Source of the DNA: Chloroflexota bacterium
GTDB lineage: Bacteria > Chloroflexota > Dehalococcoidia > UBA2979
Direction: 5' to 3'
NCBI GenBank assembly: GCA_947446155.1
Contig: CANFFZ010000011.1
Coordinates: forward strand, 1-30,861
DNA: 30,861 bases
This document shows, one piece after another, positions 15,892 to 24,521 of the stretch. The notes under the pieces are model-generated. The model was not told the DNA's origin, searched no databases, and was given only the letters and a program-made list of their open reading frames with translations. How positions within the stretch are numbered: position 1 is the first letter of the stretch; each line of letters begins with the position of its first letter. The translations under genes were made by a program, and so were the position numbers.

Positions 15892-15972
15892 CTAGCCGAG
15901 GCGGCAGAAGCCGGTACGCGCGCGGCGCACACGCAGGACAGCGGTGTGGCGAAGGGCGCGCGTGGTGGTCAT
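15892..15972 (-). CDS. Candidate arginine-rich leader peptide of the arg operon
   Basis: A 26-codon ORF between the predicted promoter and argJ. Its ATG at 15972 is preceded by AAAGAGGA at about seven bases. The peptide has seven arginines (residues 5, 8, 14, 16, 17, 19, 24), clustered at LRVRRAR, and ends 51 bases before argJ. The composition and position suggest ribosome-mediated attenuation of the arginine genes, by analogy with his, trp and leu leaders. Caution: random reading frames in this GC-rich DNA are also arginine-rich, and no clear terminator with a T-tract follows; only small competing 4-bp hairpins (15902-15913 and 15895-15905) were found. Confidence 0.45.
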   Translation of the reverse strand: MTTTRALRHTAVLRVRRARTGFCRLG

Positions 15973-16013
15973 CTCCCCATCCTCTTTCGAGGCACAGGTC
16001 TCGTTACGTCGCG

Positions 16014-16041
16014 AGTATACGTGCCAGCCTGCCTGTGTCAC
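16014..16041 (-). promoter_or_regulatory. Predicted sigma-70 promoter of the arg run
   Basis: On the minus strand GTGACA (16041-16036) is separated by 16 bases from TATACT (16019-16014), a near-consensus -10, placing the start of transcription near 16007. The leader ORF begins 35 bases further on. No ArgR-type box was recognised. The element overlaps the region upstream of the divergent acetyltransferase gene. Confidence 0.6.
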
Positions 16042-16051
16042 ACTCCCGCGC

Positions 16052-16570
16052 ATGTCGCCCGCCGAGGTCCGCATCCGCCCTGCCACTGAGGCCGATCTGC
16101 CCGCGGTCGACGCCATCTTCAACCGCGAGATCCTCGAAGGCGTCGCCACCTGGGACATCGAGCCGTGGACGGCGGCGGCGCGCCTCGCGTGGTTCCACGC
16201 CCACCAGCGCGAGGGCGAAGCGGTGCTCGTCGCGGACGCCCAAGGTGAGGTCGCGGGGTTCGCGCACCTCTCCTTCTACTCGCCGCGCTTCCCGTACCGC
16301 GCGACGCGCACCGACTCCGTCTATCTCCGCCCGGACTTCCAACGCCGCGGACTCGGACGGCTCCTCGTGACCGCCGTGCTCGACGAGGCGCGCCGGACCG
16401 ACACGCACCTCGTCATCGCCGCCATCGACTCGGAGAACGCGGCGAGCATCGCCCTGCATCGCTCCCTCGGTTTCGAGGTGATGAGCCGCCTGCCCGAGGC
16501 GGGTTGGAAGTTCGAGCAGTGGCGCACGCTGGTGCAGATGGGAGTCATCCTCGATGCCCCCGCCCGCTGA
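16052..16570 (+). CDS. GNAT N-acetyltransferase, phosphinothricin/YncA type (copy 1)
   Basis: Acetyl-CoA-dependent N-acetyltransferase of 172 residues. It shows the IRPATEADLPAVDAIFNREI start, the VATWDIEPW motif of the phosphinothricin acetyltransferase/YncA group, the acetyl-CoA loop QRRGLGRLL and a C-terminal SENAASIALHRSLGFE block. Substrates in this group include phosphinothricin, methionine sulfone and other amino acids; the actual one is not predictable. ATG 16052 is chosen by family start; no Shine-Dalgarno is evident. The gene overlaps the next, closely related GNAT gene by 17 bases. It is divergent from the arg leader. Confidence 0.92.
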   Translation: MSPAEVRIRPATEADLPAVDAIFNREILEGVATWDIEPWTAAARLAWFHAHQREGEAVLVADAQGEVAGFAHLSFYSPRFPYRATRTDSVYLRPDFQRRGLGRLLVTAVLDEARRTDTHLVIAAIDSENAASIALHRSLGFEVMSRLPEAGWKFEQWRTLVQMGVILDAPAR

Positions 16571-17075
16571 CCTCATGATCCGCCGAGCCACGGAGGCAGA
16601 CCTGGACGCGATCAACGCGATCTACAACCGCGAGGTGCGCGAGGGCGTCGCCACTTGGGAACTCGACGAGTGGCCCATCGAACGCCGCATCGAGTGGTTC
16701 ACCGAGCACGACGATGCCTCCCCGGTGTTCGTCACGACCTCGGGCGGCGCGGTCATCGGATTCACCTACCTGTCGACGTATCGCGGGCGGCGTGGCTACC
16801 AGTACACGCGCGAGAACACGATCATGGTGGACACGCCGTACCAGCGCGCTGGCATCGGCCGCCTGCTCCTCGCGCGCGTGATCGAAGCCGGCCGCGCCCT
16901 CGGCCTCCGCTCGATCGTTGCGTGGATCACCTCGACCAATGCCGGCAGCATCGAGTTGCACCGTCAGTTCGGCTACACCGTGATTGGTGAGGAGATCGAG
17001 ACGGGCCGCAAGTTCGGCGAGTGGCACAGCGCCTTCGAGATGCAGTTGTTGCTCGATCGCCCCGATGTTCCGTAG
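16554..17075 (+). CDS. GNAT N-acetyltransferase, phosphinothricin/YncA type (copy 2)
   Basis: Paralogue of the preceding gene, 173 residues. It keeps the same blocks: IRRATEADLDAINAIYNREV, VATWELDEW, the acetyl-CoA loop QRAGIGRLLL and TNAGSIELHRQFGY. Start ATG 16554 has GGGAG nine bases upstream inside copy 1; the later ATG at 16575 (MIRRATE) has none. The middle of the protein differs from copy 1 (for example STYRGRRGYQYTRENT against SFYSPRFPYRATRTDS), which lies near the substrate site, so the pair may have different substrates. Convergent with the endonuclease III gene, three bases apart. Confidence 0.93.
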   Translation: MPPPADLMIRRATEADLDAINAIYNREVREGVATWELDEWPIERRIEWFTEHDDASPVFVTTSGGAVIGFTYLSTYRGRRGYQYTRENTIMVDTPYQRAGIGRLLLARVIEAGRALGLRSIVAWITSTNAGSIELHRQFGYTVIGEEIETGRKFGEWHSAFEMQLLLDRPDVP

Positions 17076-17078
17076 CGG

Positions 17079-17759
17079 CTAGACCACGCCCACCTGCGGA
17101 CACCGCTCGAGCAGCGGGCAGGCTTCGCACTTCGGGCCGCGCGCGTGGCAGGTCCGGCGGCCGTGCTGGATGAGGTCCACGTGGAACGCGTAGACCTCGG
17201 CCGGCGTCAGCATCCGCTCAAGGACCGCGTGCGCCTTGTCCGCCGGCATTTTCGCGGGCACCAGCCCGAGGCGCTTGGCGACGCGCTCGACGTGCGTGTC
17301 GACGGGCAGCGCGGGGCGTCCGAGGGCGAACAGCAGCACGCACGCGGCGGTCTTCGGCCCCACGCCGTTGATACTCGTCAGCCATGCCTTTGCCTCGTCC
17401 AGCGGCATCCCCGCGAGGAAGTCGAGGTCCCAGTCCGGCCGCCGCTTGTGTACCTCGGCCAGCAGCGCGTGCAGCCGCTTCGACTTGGTGGGTGCGAGCC
17501 CGCCCGCCCGGATCGCGTCCTCGATTTCCTCGACGGGCGCCGCGAGCGCCTCATCCCACGTCGGGAACCGCTCCACCAGCCGGTGCATCGCCTCCCCTGA
17601 GTTGTGGTCGGACGTGTGCTGCGATAGCAGCGTCAGCACCAACTCGAACAGTGGCGCCCGCGACGCCTGCTGCGGCGCCCGTCCGTACGCGGCGTCGAGG
17701 ATGGCGATGACCTCCGTGGGCGACCAGAGCGGCGGGGCGGCGGCAGGCTTACGGGGCAT
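17079..17759 (-). CDS. nth: Endonuclease III-type DNA glycosylase/AP lyase
   Basis: Base-excision repair enzyme removing oxidised pyrimidines. The 226-residue product has the helix-hairpin-helix INGVGPKTA with catalytic Lys136, the catalytic Asp154 in PVDTHVERV, and the [4Fe-4S] ligands Cys204, Cys211, Cys214 and Cys220 (C-x6-C-x2-C-x5-C). The reading frame stays open far upstream across selD, but the family start and the short 51-base divergent spacer place the start at ATG 17759. It is an Fe-S enzyme, which adds to the demand on the assembly genes further right. Confidence 0.94.
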   Translation of the reverse strand: MPRKPAAAPPLWSPTEVIAILDAAYGRAPQQASRAPLFELVLTLLSQHTSDHNSGEAMHRLVERFPTWDEALAAPVEEIEDAIRAGGLAPTKSKRLHALLAEVHKRRPDWDLDFLAGMPLDEAKAWLTSINGVGPKTAACVLLFALGRPALPVDTHVERVAKRLGLVPAKMPADKAHAVLERMLTPAEVYAFHVDLIQHGRRTCHARGPKCEACPLLERCPQVGVV

Positions 17760-17810
17760 GGGCGGATGGTAACGAGGCGCATACGCTGAGAGCGCGTGAG
17801 GGAGCATCCG

Positions 17811-18860
17811 ATGGCGATCGAGGCGTTTCGGCTGACCGGGCTGGCATCGTGCGCGGGGTGCGCGGCGAAGATGGGGCTGGGGACGCTGGCCGAGGTGCTG
17901 GCGAACGTCCCCGGGTTCCACGCGGGTGCGTATCCGGAGCTGCTGGTCGGCCTCGATGGCGCGGATGACGCGGCGGTCTATGAGGTGGCACCGGGCGTCG
18001 CCATCGTCCAGACGCTCGACTTCTTCCCGCCGGTCGTCGACGACCCCTACACCTACGGCGCGATCGCCGCGGCGAACGCGATGTCCGATGTGTACGCGAT
18101 GGGCGGTCAGGTCCGGCTCGCGCTGAACATCGCGGCGTGGCCCGAAGACCTCGATGTCGCCCTGTTCACCGAGGTGCTTCGAGGCGGCGCGGCGAAGGTG
18201 GCCGAGGCGGGCGGCGTGATCGCTGGCGGCCACACGATCTTCGACCCCGAGCCGAAGTATGGCCTCTCGGTGACCGGCCTCGTCGACCCCGCGCGGATCA
18301 TGCGCAAGGCGGGCGCGTTGCCCGGGGACGTGCTGCTGCTGACCAAGCGCATCGGCACTGGTCTGCTGATGACCGCCGCGAAGGAACAGCGCCCCGGCCA
18401 CGAGGCCGGCTACGAGGCGGCTGTGACCTCAATGCTGATGCTGAACCGGGCGGCCTCGGAGGCGGCGGTCGCGCACTGCGCTCACGCGATGACCGACATC
18501 ACCGGGTACTCGCTGCTGGGGCACGCGCGCGAGATGGCAGACCGCTCCGGCGTGCGGCTGGTGATCGAGGCGGCTCGGGTACCCGCCCTCCCGGATGCGC
18601 AGCGCTTCGCCGCTGAGGGTGTCTCTACGGGCGGTGGCGGGCGGAACCGCGCGCAACTCGGTGACCGCGTGACGCTGCCGGCCGGCATCGATGAGTCGCT
18701 CGCGACGCTGCTGTTCGACCCGCAGACCTCTGGCCCGCTGCTCATCGCGGTCGCCGAGGCAGACGCCGAGCGGCTTCGCTCGACCATCGAGGCGGAGACG
18801 GGCGGCTGCTGGCGCATCGGCACCGTCGAGGCCGGCCCTGCCGCGCTGGAGGTGCGTTGA
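17811..18860 (+). CDS. selD: Selenide, water dikinase
   Basis: Makes selenophosphate from selenide and ATP, the selenium donor for selenocysteine and selenouridine. The 349-residue protein has the N-terminal glycine-rich active site SCAGCAAKM with Cys14, Cys17 and Lys20, matching the Cys17/Lys20 pair of E. coli SelD; the second Cys of the GCGCK form is Ala here. AIRS-type ATP-binding blocks (DGADDAAVYEV, NAMSDVYAMGG, GGHTIFDPEPKYGLSVTG, FDPQTSGPLL) are intact. ATG 17811 has GAGGGAG eight bases upstream; the GTG at 17796 overlaps that site. Its stop overlaps the following lipoprotein start (TGATG). No selA, selB or tRNA-Sec is in the window. Confidence 0.96.
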   Translation: MAIEAFRLTGLASCAGCAAKMGLGTLAEVLANVPGFHAGAYPELLVGLDGADDAAVYEVAPGVAIVQTLDFFPPVVDDPYTYGAIAAANAMSDVYAMGGQVRLALNIAAWPEDLDVALFTEVLRGGAAKVAEAGGVIAGGHTIFDPEPKYGLSVTGLVDPARIMRKAGALPGDVLLLTKRIGTGLLMTAAKEQRPGHEAGYEAAVTSMLMLNRAASEAAVAHCAHAMTDITGYSLLGHAREMADRSGVRLVIEAARVPALPDAQRFAAEGVSTGGGGRNRAQLGDRVTLPAGIDESLATLLFDPQTSGPLLIAVAEADAERLRSTIEAETGGCWRIGTVEAGPAALEVR

Positions 18861-19576
18861 TGCGCCGTCGCCGTCTCGCGCTGCTCGCGCTCGTCTGCGC
18901 CGTCCTCGGTGGCGGCGTGCTCGCCTCGGCCTGCCGGAGCGGTGGAGACGCCTCGAAGGCGGACGCCGCTGATGTGCTGCGTCGGGGGGCCGAGCGCATG
19001 GACAACCTGAAGTCGTTCCACTTCGACCTGGCGCACGAGAACGGCACCTCCCAGATCGTGCGCGGCCTGCAGATGGTGAGCGCGACCGGGGACGTGGTGC
19101 CGCCGGACCGCCTGCGGCTGGACGCGAAGGCGAAGGCGGGGCCGCTCAACATCGCCGTCGGCATCGTGGCGCTGCCGGGGCACTCGTACATCACCAACCC
19201 CGTGACCGGCCGATGGGAGGAAGAGCAGATCTCCGTCTCACAGTTCTTCGACCCGGCCGTCGGCGTCACCGCTCTCATGCGCGGTACGACGGAGGCGAAG
19301 GTGACGGCGACTGAGAAGGTCGAGGGCCGTAACACCCACCGAGTCGAGGCCCTCGTGGACTCGGGGAAGATGACCCTGTTCGCGGCGAACGCCGCGCCGG
19401 GCCGCGCGCTGAAGGTGCGCGCCTGGGTTGGGGTCGATGACCCCGTCCTCGTGCGGGTGGAGATCGACGGCGCCGTCGCCGAGGGCGAACCCGCCAATCT
19501 CCTTCGCCGCCTCACGCTGTCGAAGTTCGATGAGGCGATCCAGATCGACGCGCCCCAGACCGGAGCAGCCCGGTAG
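18860..19576 (+). CDS. LppX/LprG-family lipoprotein
   Basis: Predicted cell-surface lipoprotein of 238 residues. It has an Arg-rich N-terminus, a hydrophobic stretch and the lipobox LASAC with acylated Cys25. The mature part matches the LppX_LprAFG pattern: AERMDNLKSFHFDL, PPDRLRLDAKA, a GHSYITNPVTGRWEE strand and the VEGRNTHRVEA block. These half-barrel folds bind lipids and glycolipids in mycobacteria. The ATG at 18860 overlaps the selD stop (TGATG) and its stop overlaps the GTG of the MFS gene (TAGTG), so the three genes are translationally coupled. Partnership with the transporter is inferred from the mycobacterial lprG-P55 arrangement. Confidence 0.88.
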   Translation: MRRRRLALLALVCAVLGGGVLASACRSGGDASKADAADVLRRGAERMDNLKSFHFDLAHENGTSQIVRGLQMVSATGDVVPPDRLRLDAKAKAGPLNIAVGIVALPGHSYITNPVTGRWEEEQISVSQFFDPAVGVTALMRGTTEAKVTATEKVEGRNTHRVEALVDSGKMTLFAANAAPGRALKVRAWVGVDDPVLVRVEIDGAVAEGEPANLLRRLTLSKFDEAIQIDAPQTGAAR

Positions 19577-21036
19577 TGAGTGCTGCCGCGCCTGCCTCGG
19601 ATCGGCGTGCGCGCGTCCTGATCGCCTGGGTCGCGCTCGGCGTTTTCGTGGCCGCGGACGACCAGACCTCGATTGTCACGATGTTGCCCGCGATCATCAG
19701 CGACATTGGCCTCACCGTGGACGACTTCTATCGATCGTCGTGGATCGTGAACGGCTACCTGCTCGGCTACCTCGTGGCGCTACCGATCGTCGGGCGTGTC
19801 GCCGACATCTACGGGCACGCGAGGGTGTTCGCGGCGTGCATCGCGTGCTTCGTGGTCGGGAGTGCGCTCGTCGCCGTGTCGCCCGGCTACACCTGGCTGG
19901 TCATTGCGCGCGGCTTCCAGGCGATCGGCGGTGGCGGCGTCGTCCCCGTCGCGATGGCGATCGTGGCGTCTGAGGTGCCCGCCGGGAAGCGGTTGCTCGG
20001 CCTCGGCGCGATCGCGGCGGCCTCGGAAGGTGGGGCGCTGCTCGGGCCGCTGTGGGGCGGGGTGATTACCGACCTCGCGGGCTGGCGTGCCGTCTTCTGG
20101 GTGAACCTGCCCATGGCAGCACCGATCGGCTACGCCGTCTGGCGCCTCGCCGGCGACGAGCGGCGTCGAGGGCGCATCGACTGGCCGGGAGCAGCGCTCC
20201 TCGGGCTGGCGCTCGCCATCCTCACCGTGGCGCTCGTGGACGACCCGAACGGTCCTCGACCGCTGGCGGTGACGCTCGCGCTCGTCGGGCTCGCCCTCGC
20301 TACGCTGGCCGTCTTCGCCTGGCACGAGGCGCGCACGCCCGAGCCGATGGTGCGCCCATCGATGCTGGCGGGACGCCACGTGGCTGCCGCCAACCTCGCG
20401 AGCCTGCTGGTGGGAGGCGGGCTGATCACCGCGCTCATCGGCGTGCCGCTGTTCGTGAACCTCGTCCTGCTGGGGTCGCCGCTCGATGGCGGGCTGACAC
20501 TGATGCGCCTGACGGCTGCGGTGCCACTGGGGGCGCTGGCAGGCGGCTGGCTGGGCTCGCGGCTGGGCCTGCGCGTCACCGCCAGCCTCGGCATGACGCT
20601 GGTCGCCGCAGGCTTCGTGGGGCTCCAGGCGTGGGACGCGACGCTGTCCGAGGTGCTGCGCAGCGTGCCGCAGATGGTGGGCGGCTTCGGCTTTGGCCTC
20701 GTGATCGCACCCCTCGGCGCGGCCGCGTTGCAGGGTGTGCCCGAGGGCGGACGTGCGACCGCGAGCGCGTGGCTCACGCTGTCGCGCGTGACGGGGATGC
20801 TCGTCGGGACGGCAGTGCTGACGTCCACAGGCCTCGGACGGTTCTACGCGCGCGCCTCGCAGGCGGAGTTCAACTCACCCGACTTCGAGCGGCTGATCGC
20901 CGAGGCGCAGGTGACCACCTTCCGCGAGGTGTTCATCGCGGCGGCGGTGGTCATGGCGGTAGCCGCAGTCGTCGCATGGTTCATCGGTCGAGGCGACCGC
21001 GAGGAGCCGGCCGAGCCGTGGTGGACGGCGTCGTAG
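19576..21036 (+). CDS. DHA2-type 14-TM MFS transporter, P55-like
   Basis: Major facilitator membrane transporter of 486 residues with about 14 predicted helices, the drug:H+ antiporter-2 layout. Conserved parts are the TM1 acidic residues in VAADDQTSIVTMLPAI, the WIVNGYLLGYLV helix, motif A GRVADIYGHARVF between TM2 and TM3, and the central insertion with IDWPGAALLGLAL. It starts with GTG overlapping the lipoprotein stop by one base. The lipoprotein-MFS pairing resembles LprG-P55 (Rv1411c-Rv1410c), which exports triacylglycerols and other lipids to the mycobacterial envelope. Generic drug efflux is the alternative. Confidence 0.9.
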   Translation: MSAAAPASDRRARVLIAWVALGVFVAADDQTSIVTMLPAIISDIGLTVDDFYRSSWIVNGYLLGYLVALPIVGRVADIYGHARVFAACIACFVVGSALVAVSPGYTWLVIARGFQAIGGGGVVPVAMAIVASEVPAGKRLLGLGAIAAASEGGALLGPLWGGVITDLAGWRAVFWVNLPMAAPIGYAVWRLAGDERRRGRIDWPGAALLGLALAILTVALVDDPNGPRPLAVTLALVGLALATLAVFAWHEARTPEPMVRPSMLAGRHVAAANLASLLVGGGLITALIGVPLFVNLVLLGSPLDGGLTLMRLTAAVPLGALAGGWLGSRLGLRVTASLGMTLVAAGFVGLQAWDATLSEVLRSVPQMVGGFGFGLVIAPLGAAALQGVPEGGRATASAWLTLSRVTGMLVGTAVLTSTGLGRFYARASQAEFNSPDFERLIAEAQVTTFREVFIAAAVVMAVAAVVAWFIGRGDREEPAEPWWTAS

Positions 21037-21093
21037 CGCGGTACGCGGAGAAGCGGGCTGCCGAGGGCAACGCCTCAGCCTGAGGTGTCGGCG

Positions 21094-21546
21094 CTAGCGT
21101 TCGCGCTCCCACAGCGTATCGAAGCCATCGAGGCCGCGGATGGCGGCGACCTGCTCGTAGTGTTCAGCGCGACGGAGGCCGGCGATCACGCCTCGCAGGG
21201 TTGGGCGGTAGTCCGCGTCGTACGCCTCGCGGAGCCGCTCGAGGATGCGGTCGGTGACGGGCGAGTCCGCCAGCGTGCGGATCGAGTGGGGCCAGACGAA
21301 GAACAGGAAGCGCTCCGGTGGCGCGAGCGACGGGCGGCGCTCCGCCAGCCAGGCCACACGCTCCGCAGCATCCGCCATCGGTTCGGCGAGTTCGAGGAGC
21401 GGCAGCGAGTACCCTCGGTCGTCGGCGCGGAAGTCGATGACCACGCGCTCCGTCATGAAGTCGAAGCCGACGACGAGCACCTCGGTCTCCGCCGCTGCCA
21501 TCAGGAGCGCGTCGATCTCGAGTGTCAGGCCATTGTCATTCGTCAT
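21094..21546 (-). CDS. Conserved hypothetical protein
   Basis: Not recognised. A 150-residue soluble protein without signal peptide or membrane segments, mostly mixed alpha/beta in appearance. It contains an acidic front half with VVIDFRADDRGYSLPLLELAEP and a later FFVWPHSIRTLADSPVTDRILERL segment, ending in a charged tail. The coding frame extends upstream to 21798 but that part overlaps the groEL 3' end and the terminator; the ATG at 21546 has AGGCGG about eight bases upstream. It lies after the groEL terminator, so it probably has its own promoter, and is convergent with the MFS gene. Confidence 0.65.
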   Translation of the reverse strand: MTNDNGLTLEIDALLMAAAETEVLVVGFDFMTERVVIDFRADDRGYSLPLLELAEPMADAAERVAWLAERRPSLAPPERFLFFVWPHSIRTLADSPVTDRILERLREAYDADYRPTLRGVIAGLRRAEHYEQVAAIRGLDGFDTLWERER

Positions 21547-21594
21547 CGTGGTGTCCGCCTGAATCGAGCGTACGAGCGCGACGCCGGATGCGGA

Positions 21595-21618
21595 AGGGGG
21601 CCGGTTTCCCGGCCCCCT
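21595..21618 (-). terminator. Terminator hairpin after groEL
   Basis: A perfect 10-bp stem (AGGGGGCCGG paired with CCGGCCCCCT) with loop TTTC lies 41 bases past the groEL stop. The tail on the minus strand is TTCCGC, so the T-tract is poor, as is common in GC-rich genomes. Confidence 0.65.
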
Positions 21619-21658
21619 GAGGTTTCCGTCAGCGAGGGATGACCCCCGAGTACCTCGG

Positions 21659-23338
<1,680 letters not shown>

Positions 23339-23365
23339 TTAGCACTCTGCGGGTTGGAGTGCTAA
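23339..23365. promoter_or_regulatory. CIRCE operator (HrcA-binding site) of groEL
   Basis: Perfect consensus: TTAGCACTC, nine bases, GAGTGCTAA. It overlaps the predicted transcription start of groEL, the normal position for HrcA repression. It lies 67 bases upstream of the groEL start codon. Confidence 0.97.
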
Positions 23366-23367
23366 CG

Positions 23368-23396
23368 GTTGTACCGAATCGCGAGGCAGCGCGCAA
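23368..23396 (-). promoter_or_regulatory. groEL sigma-70 promoter
   Basis: On the minus strand TTGCGC (23396-23391), a 17-base spacer and TACAAC (23373-23368) form a plausible vegetative promoter immediately upstream of the CIRCE element. Transcription would begin within CIRCE. Confidence 0.7.
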
Positions 23397-23511
23397 GATC
23401 CCTGAGGCGCTTCGAGGCGATATCCGTCCGGAAGTGCCCAGATCCGACCCCGGAGTGGGTGTTTCACGGCCTCGATCCTCAGATTCGAGAGACGGGCGCT
23501 GGGGGAAGCGG

Positions 23512-24330
23512 TTACGCCGCGGCGGCGACCATGAAGGCGTCGACGCGTTCCAGGATGGCCTCCATGCCGCCGGCCTGACGCAGGGAGGCGGCCAGGGGGC
23601 CCTGGGCCCACCCCTCGGGCACGGTGGCCTCCGAGGTGGGGGCGACGCCGTCCGACATGCCATAGGCGCGGGCGTAGAGGCGGGCGCGGGCGACGGTGGC
23701 GGCCAGGCCACCCTCCACCGCGAGTTCGTCCAGCGGACGGGTGTGGCTGCCGATCGCGGCGACGAGGTCCGCGGGGAACCCCCAGTGCTCCGCCAGCGCC
23801 TCGCCGAGTTCGGCGGTGGTGAAGCCCAGGACGTCACGCTCGGCGGTTGTGCGAGAGACGCCGGTCGCGGAGCGCTCGACGACGGCGCGGAGCAGATCGC
23901 TCCGGAACTGGTCGAGGGCGAGGACGCCGACCTGGTGCAGGACACCCGCCGTGAACGCTTGATCCTGGTAGCGACCTTCGGTGCGTGCCAGCACCTCGGC
24001 CAGCATGCCGGTGGCCACCCAGAACTGCCAGAACGCGTCGTAGTCGAGGCTCGTGCTGCGTCGGGCGTCGCCGACGACGCATGCGGCGAGGGTGGACTGG
24101 CGCACGGCGCGGAAGCCCAGGAGCACGACAGCGTCGCGCACCGTCGTGATCCGGCGTGCAAAGCCGTAGAACGGCGAGTTCGCCAGCCGCAGGACCTTCG
24201 AGGTCAGCGCCTGGTCGCTCGCGATCAGCGAGGCGAGTTCGTGAGCGGAGAACTTTGCGTCATCCGAGAGTTCCAGGACACGGAAGGCGACAGCGGGCAG
24301 CGGACGGAGTTCGGCGACACCGGCCACCAT
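23512..24330 (-). CDS. HDOD-domain signalling protein
   Basis: HDOD domains are HD-related regulatory folds, usually without full metal-site residues, found in signalling and stress proteins. The 272-residue product opens with the domain start VAELRPLPAVAFRVLELSDD, then ELASLIASDQALTSKVLRLANSPFYG and AVVLLGFRAVRQ, and ends with a C-terminal helical region. The ATG at 24330 has no good Shine-Dalgarno. A strongly led ORF in another frame runs into it from 24445, so the true start is probably there and the gene may be frameshifted near 24340. Upstream lies sodX; downstream lies the groEL control region. Confidence 0.82.
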   Translation of the reverse strand: MVAGVAELRPLPAVAFRVLELSDDAKFSAHELASLIASDQALTSKVLRLANSPFYGFARRITTVRDAVVLLGFRAVRQSTLAACVVGDARRSTSLDYDAFWQFWVATGMLAEVLARTEGRYQDQAFTAGVLHQVGVLALDQFRSDLLRAVVERSATGVSRTTAERDVLGFTTAELGEALAEHWGFPADLVAAIGSHTRPLDELAVEGGLAATVARARLYARAYGMSDGVAPTSEATVPEGWAQGPLAASLRQAGGMEAILERVDAFMVAAAA

Positions 24331-24340
24331 CTCGTCGATA

Positions 24341-24445
24341 GCTCAGGCGCTCCCCCGCCGCGGCGCGACGGTTCGCGATGCGGGCAGCGAGAGCCGCTCG
24401 CGCTCCAGCAAACGGGTCCGCGGGGTCGATTCGGGCGCTCGGCAT
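24341..24445 (-). other. Probable out-of-frame 5' end of the HDOD gene
   Basis: An ATG at 24445 with GGAGG six bases upstream opens a frame (MPSARIDPADPF...AAAGERLS) that has no good continuation: it terminates at 24260 inside the HDOD gene. Removing one T near 24340 joins it to the HDOD frame as ...GERLS-IDEM-VAGVAELRPLP. This suggests a single-base insertion in either the genome or the assembly. A separate 61-residue protein with this overlap is the alternative. Confidence 0.5.
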
Positions 24446-24521
24446 CCCTGCCTCCGTGGCGGCCCGCATTCGGCCGCACTCTTCCACGGAGGATTGTCGG
24501 CTGGCGAGCCGCAGGATTCAG

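Noticed and set aside
15973..16158. 88-codon extension of the arg leader ORF upstream of its ATG
   Set aside because: It reaches past the predicted promoter and overlaps the divergent acetyltransferase; the SD-led ATG at 15972 is the sensible start.
17760..18401. N-terminal extension of endonuclease III across selD
   Set aside because: Antisense reading of selD; the conserved endonuclease domain begins just after 17759.
21073..21085. CCTCAG-C-CTGAGG palindrome between the MFS and hypothetical genes as a terminator
   Set aside because: Loop of one base cannot form a normal hairpin and there is no T-tract; left unassigned.
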